Source: CAYYHA01 sp964471535
GTDB taxonomy: Bacteria > Myxococcota > Myxococcia > SLRQ01
Direction of reading: 5' to 3'
Assembly: GCA_964471535.1 (NCBI GenBank)
Contig: CAYYHA010000145.1
Coordinates: 1-10,411, forward strand
Length of the DNA stretch: 10,411 nucleotides
The position numbers and the translations under genes were made by a program. Below, in pieces: positions 1 through 6,676 of this stretch. The notes beneath the pieces are model-generated. The model saw nothing but the letters and a program-made list of their open reading frames with translations, was not told the origin of the DNA and ran no database searches. The first letter of the stretch is position 1. Each line of letters begins with the position of its first letter.

Positions 1-204
1 ACACCTCTCTTGCGATCTAGCAGAGCCGAGGCGGGAGCGGGCAGGAAAAGGAAGCGGGGCGAGGGGCCAGGGAAGCGGGATGGATGGTGGCCACACGGGG
101 CGCCGGAGCGTCGGCGCCGGCGGGTGGCGCCGGCCTCCCGGGTGTACCCGCTGCGACGCAGCGGCGGCGCGGCAGCGCCTGTGGGGTGGGCCGGAGGCCC
201 GAAG

Positions 205-233
205 CACGGCGGCCGGCCACGGCGGCCGGCCAC
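205..233. repeat. tandem 13-bp direct repeat, two copies
   Basis: CACGGCGGCCGGC occurs at 205-217 and again immediately at 218-230, followed by a third CAC at 231-233. Each unit contains the self-complementary GGCCGGCC type core, so the segment can also pair with itself. It lies in the non-coding zone after rpsI. No function is evident. Confidence 0.8.
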
Positions 234-241
234 CCTCGGGG

Positions 242-259
242 CGCCTGCACACGCAGGCG
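242..259 (-). terminator. stem-loop about 30 nt after the rpsI stop (terminator-like, no T tract)
   Basis: CGCCTGC (242-248) and GCAGGCG (253-259) form a perfect 7-bp stem around a 4-base loop. In the rpsI direction it begins about 28 nt after the stop codon. No run of T follows on the minus strand, so it is not a canonical intrinsic terminator. It could act as a 3' end-protecting hairpin or a pause element, perhaps ahead of Rho termination in the C-rich segment further downstream (about 91-21). Confidence 0.3.
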
Positions 260-287
260 GCCGCGGCGCGGCAACCGCCTCCCCTTT

Positions 288-680
288 CTAGCGCTTGCTG
301 AACTGGTACTTCTTGCGCGCGCCGGGCTGGCCGTACTTCTTCCGCTCGACCACCCGAGCGTCCCGGGTGAGGTAGCCGGCCTTCTTGAGGGGGGCACGCA
401 GCTCGGGATCGTACTCGGTGAGCGCCCGGGCGATGCCGTGGCGCACCGCGCCCGCCTGCCCGGAGAGGCCGCCGCCCTTCACGTTCACCAGGACGTCCAC
501 CTTGCCGAGGAGCTCGGTGAGTTCGAGGGGCTGACGGATCAGCGCCCGGCTGGTCTCCCAGGGGAAGTACTCCAGGTAGTCGCGGCCGTTGATGAGGATC
601 TTCCCCTCACCGGGACGGATGCGCACCCGCGCAACGGCTTCCTTGCGGCGCCCGACGTGGATGGTGGTTGCTTCGGCCAT
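288..680 (-). CDS. rpsI: 30S ribosomal protein S9
   Basis: This is S9 of the small ribosomal subunit, 130 aa, the same length as the E. coli protein. Visible family features are the N-terminal GRRKEAVARVRI segment (residues 10-21), the central GGGLSGQAGAVRHGIARAL block (about 69-87), and the basic C-terminal tail ending in QFSKR. In the known family this tail reaches the P-site tRNA anticodon loop. The start ATG (680) is preceded by GGGAG about 11 nt upstream. Only 25 nt separate it from the rplM stop, so the two form the conserved rplM-rpsI operon. Nothing appears missing or altered. Confidence 0.98.
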   Translation of the reverse strand: MAEATTIHVGRRKEAVARVRIRPGEGKILINGRDYLEYFPWETSRALIRQPLELTELLGKVDVLVNVKGGGLSGQAGAVRHGIARALTEYDPELRAPLKKAGYLTRDARVVERKKYGQPGARKKYQFSKR

Positions 681-705
681 GGTCTCGTGATCTCCCGAAG
701 AACGG

Positions 706-1140
706 TCAGTAGGTCAGCTCGTGTGGCTCGGGCTTCTGGGCGACATGGGGATGCTCGGCGCCGGCATAGACCCGCAGCTTGCGCATCATCTGGCGCCCGA
801 GGGGGCTGCGGGGCAGCATCCGCCGCACGGCATCCTCGATCAGGCGCTCGGGGCGCTTCTGCAGGAGCGCATCGGCCCGGATCTCCTTGAGCCCGCCGGG
901 GTAGCCCGAGTGGTGACGGTAGAACTTCTGCTGCCACTTTCGACCGCTGAGGTGAACCTTCGCGGCGTTGATGACGACGACGTGATCGCCGGTGTCGGCG
1001 TGCGGCGTGTACTGGGGCTTGTGCTTGCCCTTGAGGATGGCCGCGACCTGGCTCGCCAGCCGCCCGAGGGTCTTCCCCTCGGCGTCGACCAGCAGCCACC
1101 GGCGTTCGATCTCGCCCTTCTTGATGCTCGGCGTGGACAT
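706..1140 (-). CDS. rplM: 50S ribosomal protein L13
   Basis: This is L13 of the large ribosomal subunit, 144 aa against about 142 in E. coli. Diagnostic segments are RRWLLVDAEGKTLGRLAS near the N terminus, GDHVVVINAAKVHLSGRKW in the middle, YRHHSGYPGGLKE, and RMLPRSPLGRQMMRKLRVYAG near the C terminus. The frame is open further upstream to 1233, but family homology begins at the ATG at 1140. That codon has a GGAG-containing site (GGAGCGGGAACC) directly upstream, so I chose it. It is the first gene of the rplM-rpsI operon. The leader carries a candidate promoter and a terminator-like hairpin (listed separately), consistent with the autogenous or attenuated control common for ribosomal operons. 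Confidence 0.98.
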   Translation of the reverse strand: MSTPSIKKGEIERRWLLVDAEGKTLGRLASQVAAILKGKHKPQYTPHADTGDHVVVINAAKVHLSGRKWQQKFYRHHSGYPGGLKEIRADALLQKRPERLIEDAVRRMLPRSPLGRQMMRKLRVYAGAEHPHVAQKPEPHELTY

Positions 1141-1172
1141 GGTTCCCGCTCCAAAAGGCGTTGGATTCCCTG

Positions 1173-1205
1173 AAAAAAACGTCGCCCGGCGGCCGGCGCA
1201 GGGCG
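1173..1205 (-). terminator. hairpin plus T7 run in the rplM leader (possible attenuator)
   Basis: On the minus strand CGCCC (1205-1201) can pair with GGGCG (1187-1183), with additional inner GCG/CGC pairing. Three bases later comes an uninterrupted run of seven T (1179-1173). A T7 run stands out in this GC-rich sequence. The element lies between the predicted promoter and the rplM start, and no gene lies upstream on this strand for it to terminate. Transcription attenuation of the L13-S9 operon is therefore the simplest reading. The stem is modest and was not computed by a folding program. Confidence 0.35.
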
Positions 1206-1228
1206 CACGGACCCCGGGGAAGGGGGGC

Positions 1229-1258
1229 TGCATAGCGGCGATCGCCCCATCCCGTCAA
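1229..1258 (-). promoter_or_regulatory. candidate housekeeping promoter for rplM-rpsI
   Basis: On the minus strand TTGACG (1258-1253) matches the -35 consensus at five of six positions. An 18-bp spacer follows, then TATGCA (1234-1229), a weak -10 sharing TAT with the consensus. A start near 1222 would give a leader of roughly 80 nt that includes the hairpin and T run at 1205-1173. This is the only sigma-70-like pair I saw in the gap. Confidence 0.4.
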
Positions 1259-1333
1259 GATCATTCTGCTTCGGCCGCCCGCCCACCCTCGACCCCGCGC
1301 GGGTCCCATCCCGGTACGCGTCGGTCGCGGCGT

Positions 1334-1366
1334 GTCGCCCTCGCCACGCGCCGTGGCGAGGGCGAC
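1334..1366. promoter_or_regulatory. perfect 15-bp inverted repeat, possible enhancer/operator site
   Basis: GTCGCCCTCGCCACG (1334-1348) is followed by CGC and then its exact reverse complement CGTGGCGAGGGCGAC (1352-1366). The centre, 1350, lies about 86 bp upstream of the transcription start expected from the sigma-54-like promoter at 1409-1425. That is within the usual range for an activator site of sigma-54 promoters. Alternatives are a dispersed intergenic palindrome (REP-like) or a hairpin formed in RNA. The base identity is certain; the role is inferred. Confidence 0.5.
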
Positions 1367-1408
1367 GCAGGGGGCGACGGGCTGCGGGCCCCTACCGCGC
1401 GCTCGCCG

Positions 1409-1425
1409 TTGGCACCGGTCCTGCT
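1409..1425 (+). promoter_or_regulatory. sigma-54 (RpoN) type -24/-12 promoter for the five-gene operon
   Basis: TTGGCACCGGTCCTGCT contains TGGCAC (1410-1415), then five bases, then CTGC (1421-1424). The RpoN core consensus is TGGCAC-N5-TTGC, so nine of ten defined bases match, with the invariant GG and GC exactly 12 bp apart. Initiation would be expected near 1436, giving a 5' leader of about 32 nt to the ATG at 1468. The longer in-frame start at 1426 would then be excluded. It sits on the correct strand in the correct intergenic region. Confidence 0.6.
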
Positions 1426-1442
1426 GTGCGCGCCCTGCGTGC

Positions 1443-1467
1443 AGGACGTGACCGAAAGGACGTGACC
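1443..1467 (+). repeat. 11-bp direct repeat covering the ribosome binding site
   Basis: AGGACGTGACC occurs at 1443-1453 and 1457-1467, separated by GAA, and the second copy ends immediately before the ATG at 1468. The functional Shine-Dalgarno is probably AAAGGA (1455-1460), seven bases from the start. The first copy provides a second AGGA further upstream. It may be a tandem duplication of the initiation region or a repeated site for a regulator. Confidence 0.7.
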
Positions 1468-3918
1468 ATGGCCCGTAGCACTCTTTTCCTCCTCGTCGTT
1501 CTCGTACCGGGCGCCGCCGCGGCACAGCTCCTCGTCCCCCATGAGGCAGGCGCGCCGGGGCACCCCGCCTCACCGCTGTCGATTCGCCACCAGGAGATCT
1601 CGGTCGAGGTGGACACCCAGGTGGCGCGAACGCGGGTGACGCAGGTCTTCGAGAACCACACCGACCGGCCCCTGCGGGGGCGCTACGTCTTCGCACTGCC
1701 CGAGCGCGCCGCCGTCTCCAACTTCGCCACCTGGGTGGGCGGCCGGCGGGTGGAGAGTCGGGTAGAGCGGCGGGAGCGCGCCCGCGAGACCTTCGAGCAG
1801 GCGGCGGAGGCGGGACGGGCCCCCGGCCTCTTGGAGTCGCTGGGCCCAGGCGTGTTCCAGACCACGGTCGACGCCATCCCCGCCGGGGGGACGAAGCGCG
1901 TGGAGATCGAGTACTCGGAGGTGCTCCCCTACGAGGCGGGCCGGGTGATCCTGCGCATCCCCCTCACCGTCCCCTCCCTCGAGACGCCGACCATCCGCGA
2001 CCTGCGGGTGCGCATCCGCCTCGCGGAACGGGACAAGACCATCGGCGCGGTGGAGATGCCCGGATACCCGATGCAGCTCCGGCGCATCGACGACCGCCAC
2101 GTGGAGCTCAGCACCCACGCGACCAACGACAAGCCCACATCGGATCTCGTCGTCTCCTATGCGGTGCAAGGGGACGAGATGGGGCTGTCCTTCATCACCC
2201 ATCGCATGCCAGGGGAGGACGGGTACTTCCTGCTCTCCATCGCACCGCAGGAGCTGACCCGCAGCGAGGACATCGTGAAGAAGGACATCTTCTTCGTCTT
2301 CGACACCTCGGGCTCGATGGCGGGCCCGAAGATCCGAGACGCCCGCCGCGCACTCCTGCGCATGCTGGGGATGCTGCAGCCGGAGGACGCCTTCTCGATC
2401 CTCGCCTTCTCCGACGGGATGAACCCCTGGCGCAGCAGCGTGAAGCTCGCCTCCAAAGAGAACATCGGCGCCGCGCGCGCCTTCGTACGGCGGCTGAAAG
2501 CCGGCGGGGGCACCCACATCGCCGGCGCCCTCGAGTTCGCCCTAACCCACCTCCCGGATCGGGGCCGGCCGCGGGTCCTCATCTTCTTCACCGATGGGCA
2601 GCCCACCGTGGGGCTGCGCGACCCTGATCGAATCCTCGCGCGGGTCCGGAACCTCAACCGCAGCGGCACCCGCATCTTCACCTTCGGCGTCACCGGCGGG
2701 GTCGATGCGCGCCTCCTCGACGATCTCGCGCGAGAGAACCGCGGGGCGAGCGCCTATGTGGACGGCGGAGCATCGATCGACGCAGTGGTCGCGGGCTTCT
2801 ACCAAAAGATCTCGCGACCGGTTCTGGCGGACATCGAATTCGAGTACGAGCCGGTCACCACCCGGCTGCAATACCCGCAGGTGCTGCCCGACATCTACAA
2901 GGGGCAGCAGCTCATCGTCGTGGGCCGCTACCACGGAGAGGGGCGGGGCCGGCTGACCCTTCGTGGCACCCTCAACGGCGTACAGAAGACCCTCGTTCGG
3001 GAGATCGACTTTCCCGCGCAGAAGGAGTCGGACGCCTTCGTGGCGCGGGTCTGGGCACAGCGCCGGGTTCGCTTCCTCCTCGACGAGATGGATCGCAACG
3101 GCGAGACCCCGGAGATGCGCGACGAGGTCATCGCCCTGGCCGAAGCCTACCACCTGGTCACCCCTTACACCTCGATGGTCACGGTCGCCGAGCCGACGCT
3201 CGCCTCGCTCTCCCCCTCCCGCATCAAGCCGGGTGATCCGGAGGTGCTCATCCGTGCGCCCCGCTCGGCGCTGGCCGTGGTGCTGCACCTCCCCTTCGGC
3301 GAGGTCGTGCGGGCGCGCTGGGATCCTCGGAGGGCCCGCTGGCGCGCCCGCTTCCTGGTGCCGGGCGACCTCGAGGACGGCGTCTACCCGGTGCGCCTCG
3401 TCGTGATGCTCCCCGATGGGACGGTGGAGAGACACCGGCTCTCTTTCACCATCGACACCCGCGCGCCGGTCATGGCCCTCGACCTGCCGCGACGGCTCCC
3501 CGCCGGCGCCCTGCTGCGAATCCGCGCCCGCCCGAAGATCGACCCGGGCTCGATCCTCGAAGCCCTCTCCGCGGGCGGCCGAGCGGCCATCGTCGAGATG
3601 GCGAAGACCTTCACCGATGTGAAGGCGGTTTCGGTGCGCCTCTGGGACGGACGGACGCAGGCGCTTCGAGTCTCCCCGCGGGGCGAGGGCTGGGTGGCCG
3701 AGATCGAGACCGAGTGTACCCAGCCGCCGGGCCGCTACCCGCTCACCGTCTCCGCCGTCGACTGGGCAGGCAACCTGCGCCAGGAGCGGGCGGAGGTGCT
3801 CCTCGTCGCACCGGAGGCCGAGTGTGCCGGCACGGCGTGGGGCCAGGCGAGCGCCCCCGAGGACGAGGGCGGCACCCGCCGCGCCTCGGCGGCCGGCCAC
3901 GAGGTGGCGGCGCGATGA
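1468..3918 (+). CDS. secreted VIT and VWA domain protein with duplicated C-terminal beta-sandwich region
   Basis: 816 aa. Residues 1-20 form a signal peptide (hydrophobic LFLLVVLV core, small-residue AAAA before Q20), so the protein should be exported. Residues about 36-165 match the VIT domain (vault/inter-alpha-trypsin heavy-chain type), including VTQVFENHTDRPLRGRYVF and the FQTTVDAIPAGGTKRVEIEY segment. Residues about 272-450 are a von Willebrand A domain with an intact metal site: DTSGS (279-283), Thr349 and Asp376 in FFTDG. LVTPYTSMVTV (563-573) is a conserved segment in VIT-VWA proteins. Residues about 590-780 are two beta-rich, Ig-like units. There is no C-terminal membrane helix or LPXTG signal. 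VWA domains usually bind protein ligands through a metal ion; the ligand here is unknown. I chose ATG 1468 because of the signal peptide, AAAGGA site and upstream promoter; the frame is open back to 1426. First gene of the operon; its stop overlaps the next start (ATGA). Confidence 0.9.
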   Translation: MARSTLFLLVVLVPGAAAAQLLVPHEAGAPGHPASPLSIRHQEISVEVDTQVARTRVTQVFENHTDRPLRGRYVFALPERAAVSNFATWVGGRRVESRVERRERARETFEQAAEAGRAPGLLESLGPGVFQTTVDAIPAGGTKRVEIEYSEVLPYEAGRVILRIPLTVPSLETPTIRDLRVRIRLAERDKTIGAVEMPGYPMQLRRIDDRHVELSTHATNDKPTSDLVVSYAVQGDEMGLSFITHRMPGEDGYFLLSIAPQELTRSEDIVKKDIFFVFDTSGSMAGPKIRDARRALLRMLGMLQPEDAFSILAFSDGMNPWRSSVKLASKENIGAARAFVRRLKAGGGTHIAGALEFALTHLPDRGRPRVLIFFTDGQPTVGLRDPDRILARVRNLNRSGTRIFTFGVTGGVDARLLDDLARENRGASAYVDGGASIDAVVAGFYQKISRPVLADIEFEYEPVTTRLQYPQVLPDIYKGQQLIVVGRYHGEGRGRLTLRGTLNGVQKTLVREIDFPAQKESDAFVARVWAQRRVRFLLDEMDRNGETPEMRDEVIALAEAYHLVTPYTSMVTVAEPTLASLSPSRIKPGDPEVLIRAPRSALAVVLHLPFGEVVRARWDPRRARWRARFLVPGDLEDGVYPVRLVVMLPDGTVERHRLSFTIDTRAPVMALDLPRRLPAGALLRIRARPKIDPGSILEALSAGGRAAIVEMAKTFTDVKAVSVRLWDGRTQALRVSPRGEGWVAEIETECTQPPGRYPLTVSAVDWAGNLRQERAEVLLVAPEAECAGTAWGQASAPEDEGGTRRASAAGHEVAAR

Positions 3919-5966
3919 GACGCAGCCACGACCGCCGCGTGCTGCTCGCTGCCGCCGGCCTCCTCTGCCTGGGACTCGCAGCCGCCGCCCTCGCGCTCCT
4001 TTGGCCCTATCGAAGCGCCTGGATGCGCTGGTGGCAGCGCCGCCCCACCCTCACCCTCGAAGCGGTGGACCCCACGGCGACCCCGCTGATGCCAGACGAG
4101 GCCGCGTGGCGCCCGCAGGCCACCCGCCCTCCGGCGCTGGAGGTTCACCTCTGGGCGCCCGAGACGGAGGTTCGGGCGCTGGCCCGCTTCGGTCCGTGGA
4201 TCGCCGCCGGCACGCAGGGCGGCCTGCTCCTTCTCGACCGCCGGCACATCCACGAGGACGAGGGATGCTGGGTGATCCCCGAGGGCGCCCTCCGCCGCCT
4301 CGGCCCCGAGAGCGGCCTGCCCGACCTGCGGGTGGAGGCGCTCTTGGTGGAGGAGGGGCGCCTGTGGGTGGGAACCCGCGCCGGGGTCGCCAGCCTCGAG
4401 ATCGAGGGTGGCGTCGTGCACGCCGTCGAGCAGCTCCGGGCGCCCCGCGTGAGCAGCCTCGCCCGGTGGTCGGGCCGGCTCTGGGTGGGCACCCACGATC
4501 GGGGCCTGTACCAGAGGCGTGGCCGGCGCCTCGAACCGGTCGCCGGCCTACCCCGGGAGATCGCCGCCCTCGCCCCTACCCGGCAGGGTCTGCTCGTCGC
4601 CACGCCGGAGGGACTCTACCGCCTGCGGGACGGTGTGTCCGAACGCCTGCACGCAGGGTGGTTCGAAGCGCTCGCAACCGACGCATCGGGTCACACGTAC
4701 GCGGCAGGAATCTCGGGGCTCTTCGATGTGGGCGAGGCGGTGGCGCCGGTCTCGAGCCTGGGTGGCGTGCCCCTTCGGGCGCTGGCCTTCGACGGCCGGC
4801 GGCTCCTCGCCGCCGGGTGGGACGGCAAGACGCGCCAGATCCCCTCGGGCAGGCGCCTCGACGGGCCCACGGGGCTGCGCGCAGCTCTGGCCCTGCCGGA
4901 TGGCGCGCTCCTCCTCGGCACCCGGGAGGGACTGTATCTGCACGATCGAGCCGGTCACTGGCACCTCCTTGGCCGGGAGGGGCTCCCCTCGGGCGACGTG
5001 GTCGCGCTGGCCGCCGGGGACGGGCGCATCTTCGCGGGGACCTTCCGCGACGGCCTGGCGGTCCTCGAGGCGGCGCCGCCGCGGTCCTCGCCCGCCGGCG
5101 ACCCGTGGGGCGGCGGCAAGGGGCCCGGCCTCGGGCAGCCCGTCCATTTCCGCCGTCTCGGCGACCTCGGCCGACTCGAGATCAACGCCCTCGCGCGCGA
5201 CGGCGAGACGCTGTGGGTGGGAAGCAGCGAGGGCCTCTACCGCCTCGAGGGCACCACGCTGCGCCGCTTCGGGCGCCGCGACGGCTTGGCCTCGGATCAC
5301 GTGACCGCGCTCGCCGTGGGCGCGGGCGCACTCTGGGTGGGGACCGGCCGGGGCGTCAGCCGCATCGAGCTCGGCCGCAGCCGAGACCCGAGCCCGGGGC
5401 CGGGCCGGGAGCCGCCCACCGTGCGCACCTTTCGCCGGCGCCATGGGCTCCCGGCCGAGCAGATCTTCGCCATCGCGACCGTGGGCGACGAGGCGTGGGT
5501 GGGTACCTTGCACGGACTGGCGCGCCTCGACGCCCGGGGGGTGAAGGAGGTCATCACACCGGCGGACGGTCGCCTGCCCGACGGATGGATCACCGCCGTC
5601 GAAGCGGCCGAGGACGGATCGGTGTGGATCGGCACCTACGACGCCGGTCTCGTACATGTGACCGCATCGGACAGAGGATGGCGCTGGCAACGGGTCGACA
5701 CCGGCATCGGCGGCCCGCGGGCGAGGATCCAGACAGGCGCTCTGGCCACCTCCGGAGAACGCGTGTTCGCCGGCACCCGAGGAGGCGGTCTCGTGGTGAT
5801 CGAAGGGACGCGGATGTGGACGGTGGGACGCGCCCAAGGGCTCCCCTCGAACGAGGTACGCGATGTCGTGGTGAGCCCGGCCGGTCTGTGGATCGCGACC
5901 GACGCGGGGGTCGCGCTGCTGCGTCCCACCCCCTTGGATGCGCCGAAAAAGGAGGATCGAGGATGA
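3915..5966 (+). CDS. membrane-anchored double beta-propeller protein (two-component sensor-type repeats, no kinase)
   Basis: 683 aa. After a basic start (Arg2, 3, 7, 8) comes one hydrophobic helix (about 9-31), then a propeller region to residue 672. Repeats of the two-component regulator propeller type (Reg_prop-like) recur: GLP...V.AL followed by LWVGT..GL. Clear copies end at LWVGTRAGVASLE (150-162), LWVGTHDRGLY (189-199), LLVATPEGLYRL (226-237), LLLGTREGLYL (332-342), IFAGTFRDGLAVLE (372-385), LWVGSSEGLYRLE (433-445), LWVGTGRGVSRIE (473-485), AWVGTLHGLARLD (527-539), VWIGTYDAGLVHV (570-582), VFAGTRGGGLVVIE (617-630) and LWIATDAGVALL (658-669). A Gly/Pro-rich linker at about 386-408 splits it into two halves, suggesting two propellers. 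Proteins with these repeats normally continue into a histidine kinase or cyclase; this one stops. The propeller is probably periplasmic and may bind a ligand or a partner. ATGA overlap with the previous gene; GAGGTG lies eight bases before the start. Confidence 0.85.
   Translation: MRRSHDRRVLLAAAGLLCLGLAAAALALLWPYRSAWMRWWQRRPTLTLEAVDPTATPLMPDEAAWRPQATRPPALEVHLWAPETEVRALARFGPWIAAGTQGGLLLLDRRHIHEDEGCWVIPEGALRRLGPESGLPDLRVEALLVEEGRLWVGTRAGVASLEIEGGVVHAVEQLRAPRVSSLARWSGRLWVGTHDRGLYQRRGRRLEPVAGLPREIAALAPTRQGLLVATPEGLYRLRDGVSERLHAGWFEALATDASGHTYAAGISGLFDVGEAVAPVSSLGGVPLRALAFDGRRLLAAGWDGKTRQIPSGRRLDGPTGLRAALALPDGALLLGTREGLYLHDRAGHWHLLGREGLPSGDVVALAAGDGRIFAGTFRDGLAVLEAAPPRSSPAGDPWGGGKGPGLGQPVHFRRLGDLGRLEINALARDGETLWVGSSEGLYRLEGTTLRRFGRRDGLASDHVTALAVGAGALWVGTGRGVSRIELGRSRDPSPGPGREPPTVRTFRRRHGLPAEQIFAIATVGDEAWVGTLHGLARLDARGVKEVITPADGRLPDGWITAVEAAEDGSVWIGTYDAGLVHVTASDRGWRWQRVDTGIGGPRARIQTGALATSGERVFAGTRGGGLVVIEGTRMWTVGRAQGLPSNEVRDVVVSPAGLWIATDAGVALLRPTPLDAPKKEDRG
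5949..5955 (+). promoter_or_regulatory. strong Shine-Dalgarno AAGGAGG for the third operon gene
   Basis: AAGGAGG lies inside the end of the propeller gene, seven bases before the ATG at 5963. It is a full match to the anti-Shine-Dalgarno core. It fixes the start at the ATGA overlap, and not at an upstream codon of the long open frame that runs through the propeller gene. Confidence 0.85.
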
Positions 5967-6676
5967 AGAATCTCGTCACACGGCTCCGGATCGCCGCCCG
6001 CCTCTACGGCCCGGGGCTCCTCGCCCTGTCGCTCTTGGGTGCCGCCAGCCAGCACTCGGCCTTCTTCGGCGAGGCGCGCTTCGTCCTCTTGGGCGGGGCC
6101 CTGGCGAGCCTGCTCGGCTTCGGCCTCGCGGCCACCTCCACCGAGGCGTGGGCAAGCACGCGGTGGCCTCGCCTGGTGGCGCGCGGCGCTGTGCCGCCAC
6201 GGGCGCGCAGCGCACCGCCGCTCGCACGTGTGTGCGCGGGCGCCGAGGCAGCACTGGCCGCAATCGACGCCTCCCCGAACCGTCCGGCGCTGCGGCCCCT
6301 CGAAGGCGCACTCGCGCGCATCCTTGCCGCAGCAGAGCGGCGCGAAGGGCAGCACCAGCGCCTCGGCCGAGCGCTCGCCCAGCGGGCCTGCCCCGCCGCC
6401 ACCACGCCCGAAGCACGCGCGCTCCTCGGCACCGAGGCGGCGGCCGCGGCGGAGGCGGCCCGGGCCCGGATGGAGCGCGCGCGGGCTCGCTGCGAAGCGG
6501 AACTCTCCGCCATGGCCGCTTCCCTGCAGGGCCTCTGCGACCGCATCGTCGCCACCGATGCCCAGAGCGACGGCTGCGAGGCGGGTGTCGCAGCACTGCT
6601 CGAGGGCCTGCATCGCCGTGCCCGCGCCTTCGAGGGGGCGTGCTCGGCCCTCGAGGCGGGAGGTGAGAAGCGATGA
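5963..6676 (+). CDS. inner-membrane protein with two TM helices and a long helical cytoplasmic tail, unknown family
   Basis: 237 aa; I recognise no family. The N terminus is basic (MKNLVTRLRIAARLYG). Two hydrophobic stretches follow, at about 15-35 (GPGLLALSLLGAAS) and 39-58 (FVLLGGALASLLGFGLAAT), which would form a hairpin with both ends in the cytoplasm by the positive-inside rule. Residues about 88-232 are rich in Ala, Glu, Arg and Leu with few helix breakers, so helical bundles or coiled coil are likely. Five Cys are spread over the tail (91, 143, 177, 192, 205) and a sixth is at 227. The start is set by AAGGAGG seven bases upstream and the ATGA overlap with the propeller gene. Its position in the operon suggests it passes information or force between the periplasmic partners and the cytoplasmic coiled-coil product; that is inference. 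Confidence 0.75.
   Translation: MKNLVTRLRIAARLYGPGLLALSLLGAASQHSAFFGEARFVLLGGALASLLGFGLAATSTEAWASTRWPRLVARGAVPPRARSAPPLARVCAGAEAALAAIDASPNRPALRPLEGALARILAAAERREGQHQRLGRALAQRACPAATTPEARALLGTEAAAAAEAARARMERARARCEAELSAMAASLQGLCDRIVATDAQSDGCEAGVAALLEGLHRRARAFEGACSALEAGGEKR

Larger units (their letters stand above)
1..287. other. non-coding GC-rich region downstream of rpsI
   Basis: I see no convincing gene here. Open frames exist on both strands, but they are Arg/Pro/Ala-rich with no recognisable domain, as expected from GC-rich non-coding DNA. The stretch contains a 13-bp tandem repeat (205-230), a short palindrome (150-162, arms GCTGCG/CGCAGC), a perfect 7-bp stem-loop (242-259) and a purine-rich plus strand at about 21-91. 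On the minus strand that last segment reads as a C-rich, G-poor tract downstream of rpsI. The region is best read as the 3' untranslated and termination zone of the rplM-rpsI transcript. Confidence 0.6.

Noticed and set aside
17..397. 126-codon open frame on the minus strand after and overlapping rpsI
   Set aside because: Arg/Pro/Ala/Ser-rich composition with no domain; it overlaps rpsI in another frame, as expected for GC-rich DNA.
1426..1467. Upstream in-frame start for the VIT-VWA gene
   Set aside because: It would place 14 residues ahead of a clean signal peptide, has no ribosome site, and lies upstream of the predicted sigma-54 transcription start.
1468..3918. Sortase-anchored VIT-VWA protein
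   Set aside because: No LPXTG-like motif, C-terminal hydrophobic helix or basic tail is present at the end, and no sortase gene is in the window.
4548..5837. Long minus-strand open frame across the propeller gene
   Set aside because: Mirror frame of a gene with clear repeats, promoter context and coupled starts; its translation shows no recognisable fold.
3824..5962. Long frame upstream of the 237-aa membrane protein, in the same frame
   Set aside because: It overlaps the propeller gene and is Arg/Pro/Gly-rich noise; the perfect Shine-Dalgarno and ATGA overlap fix the start at 5963.
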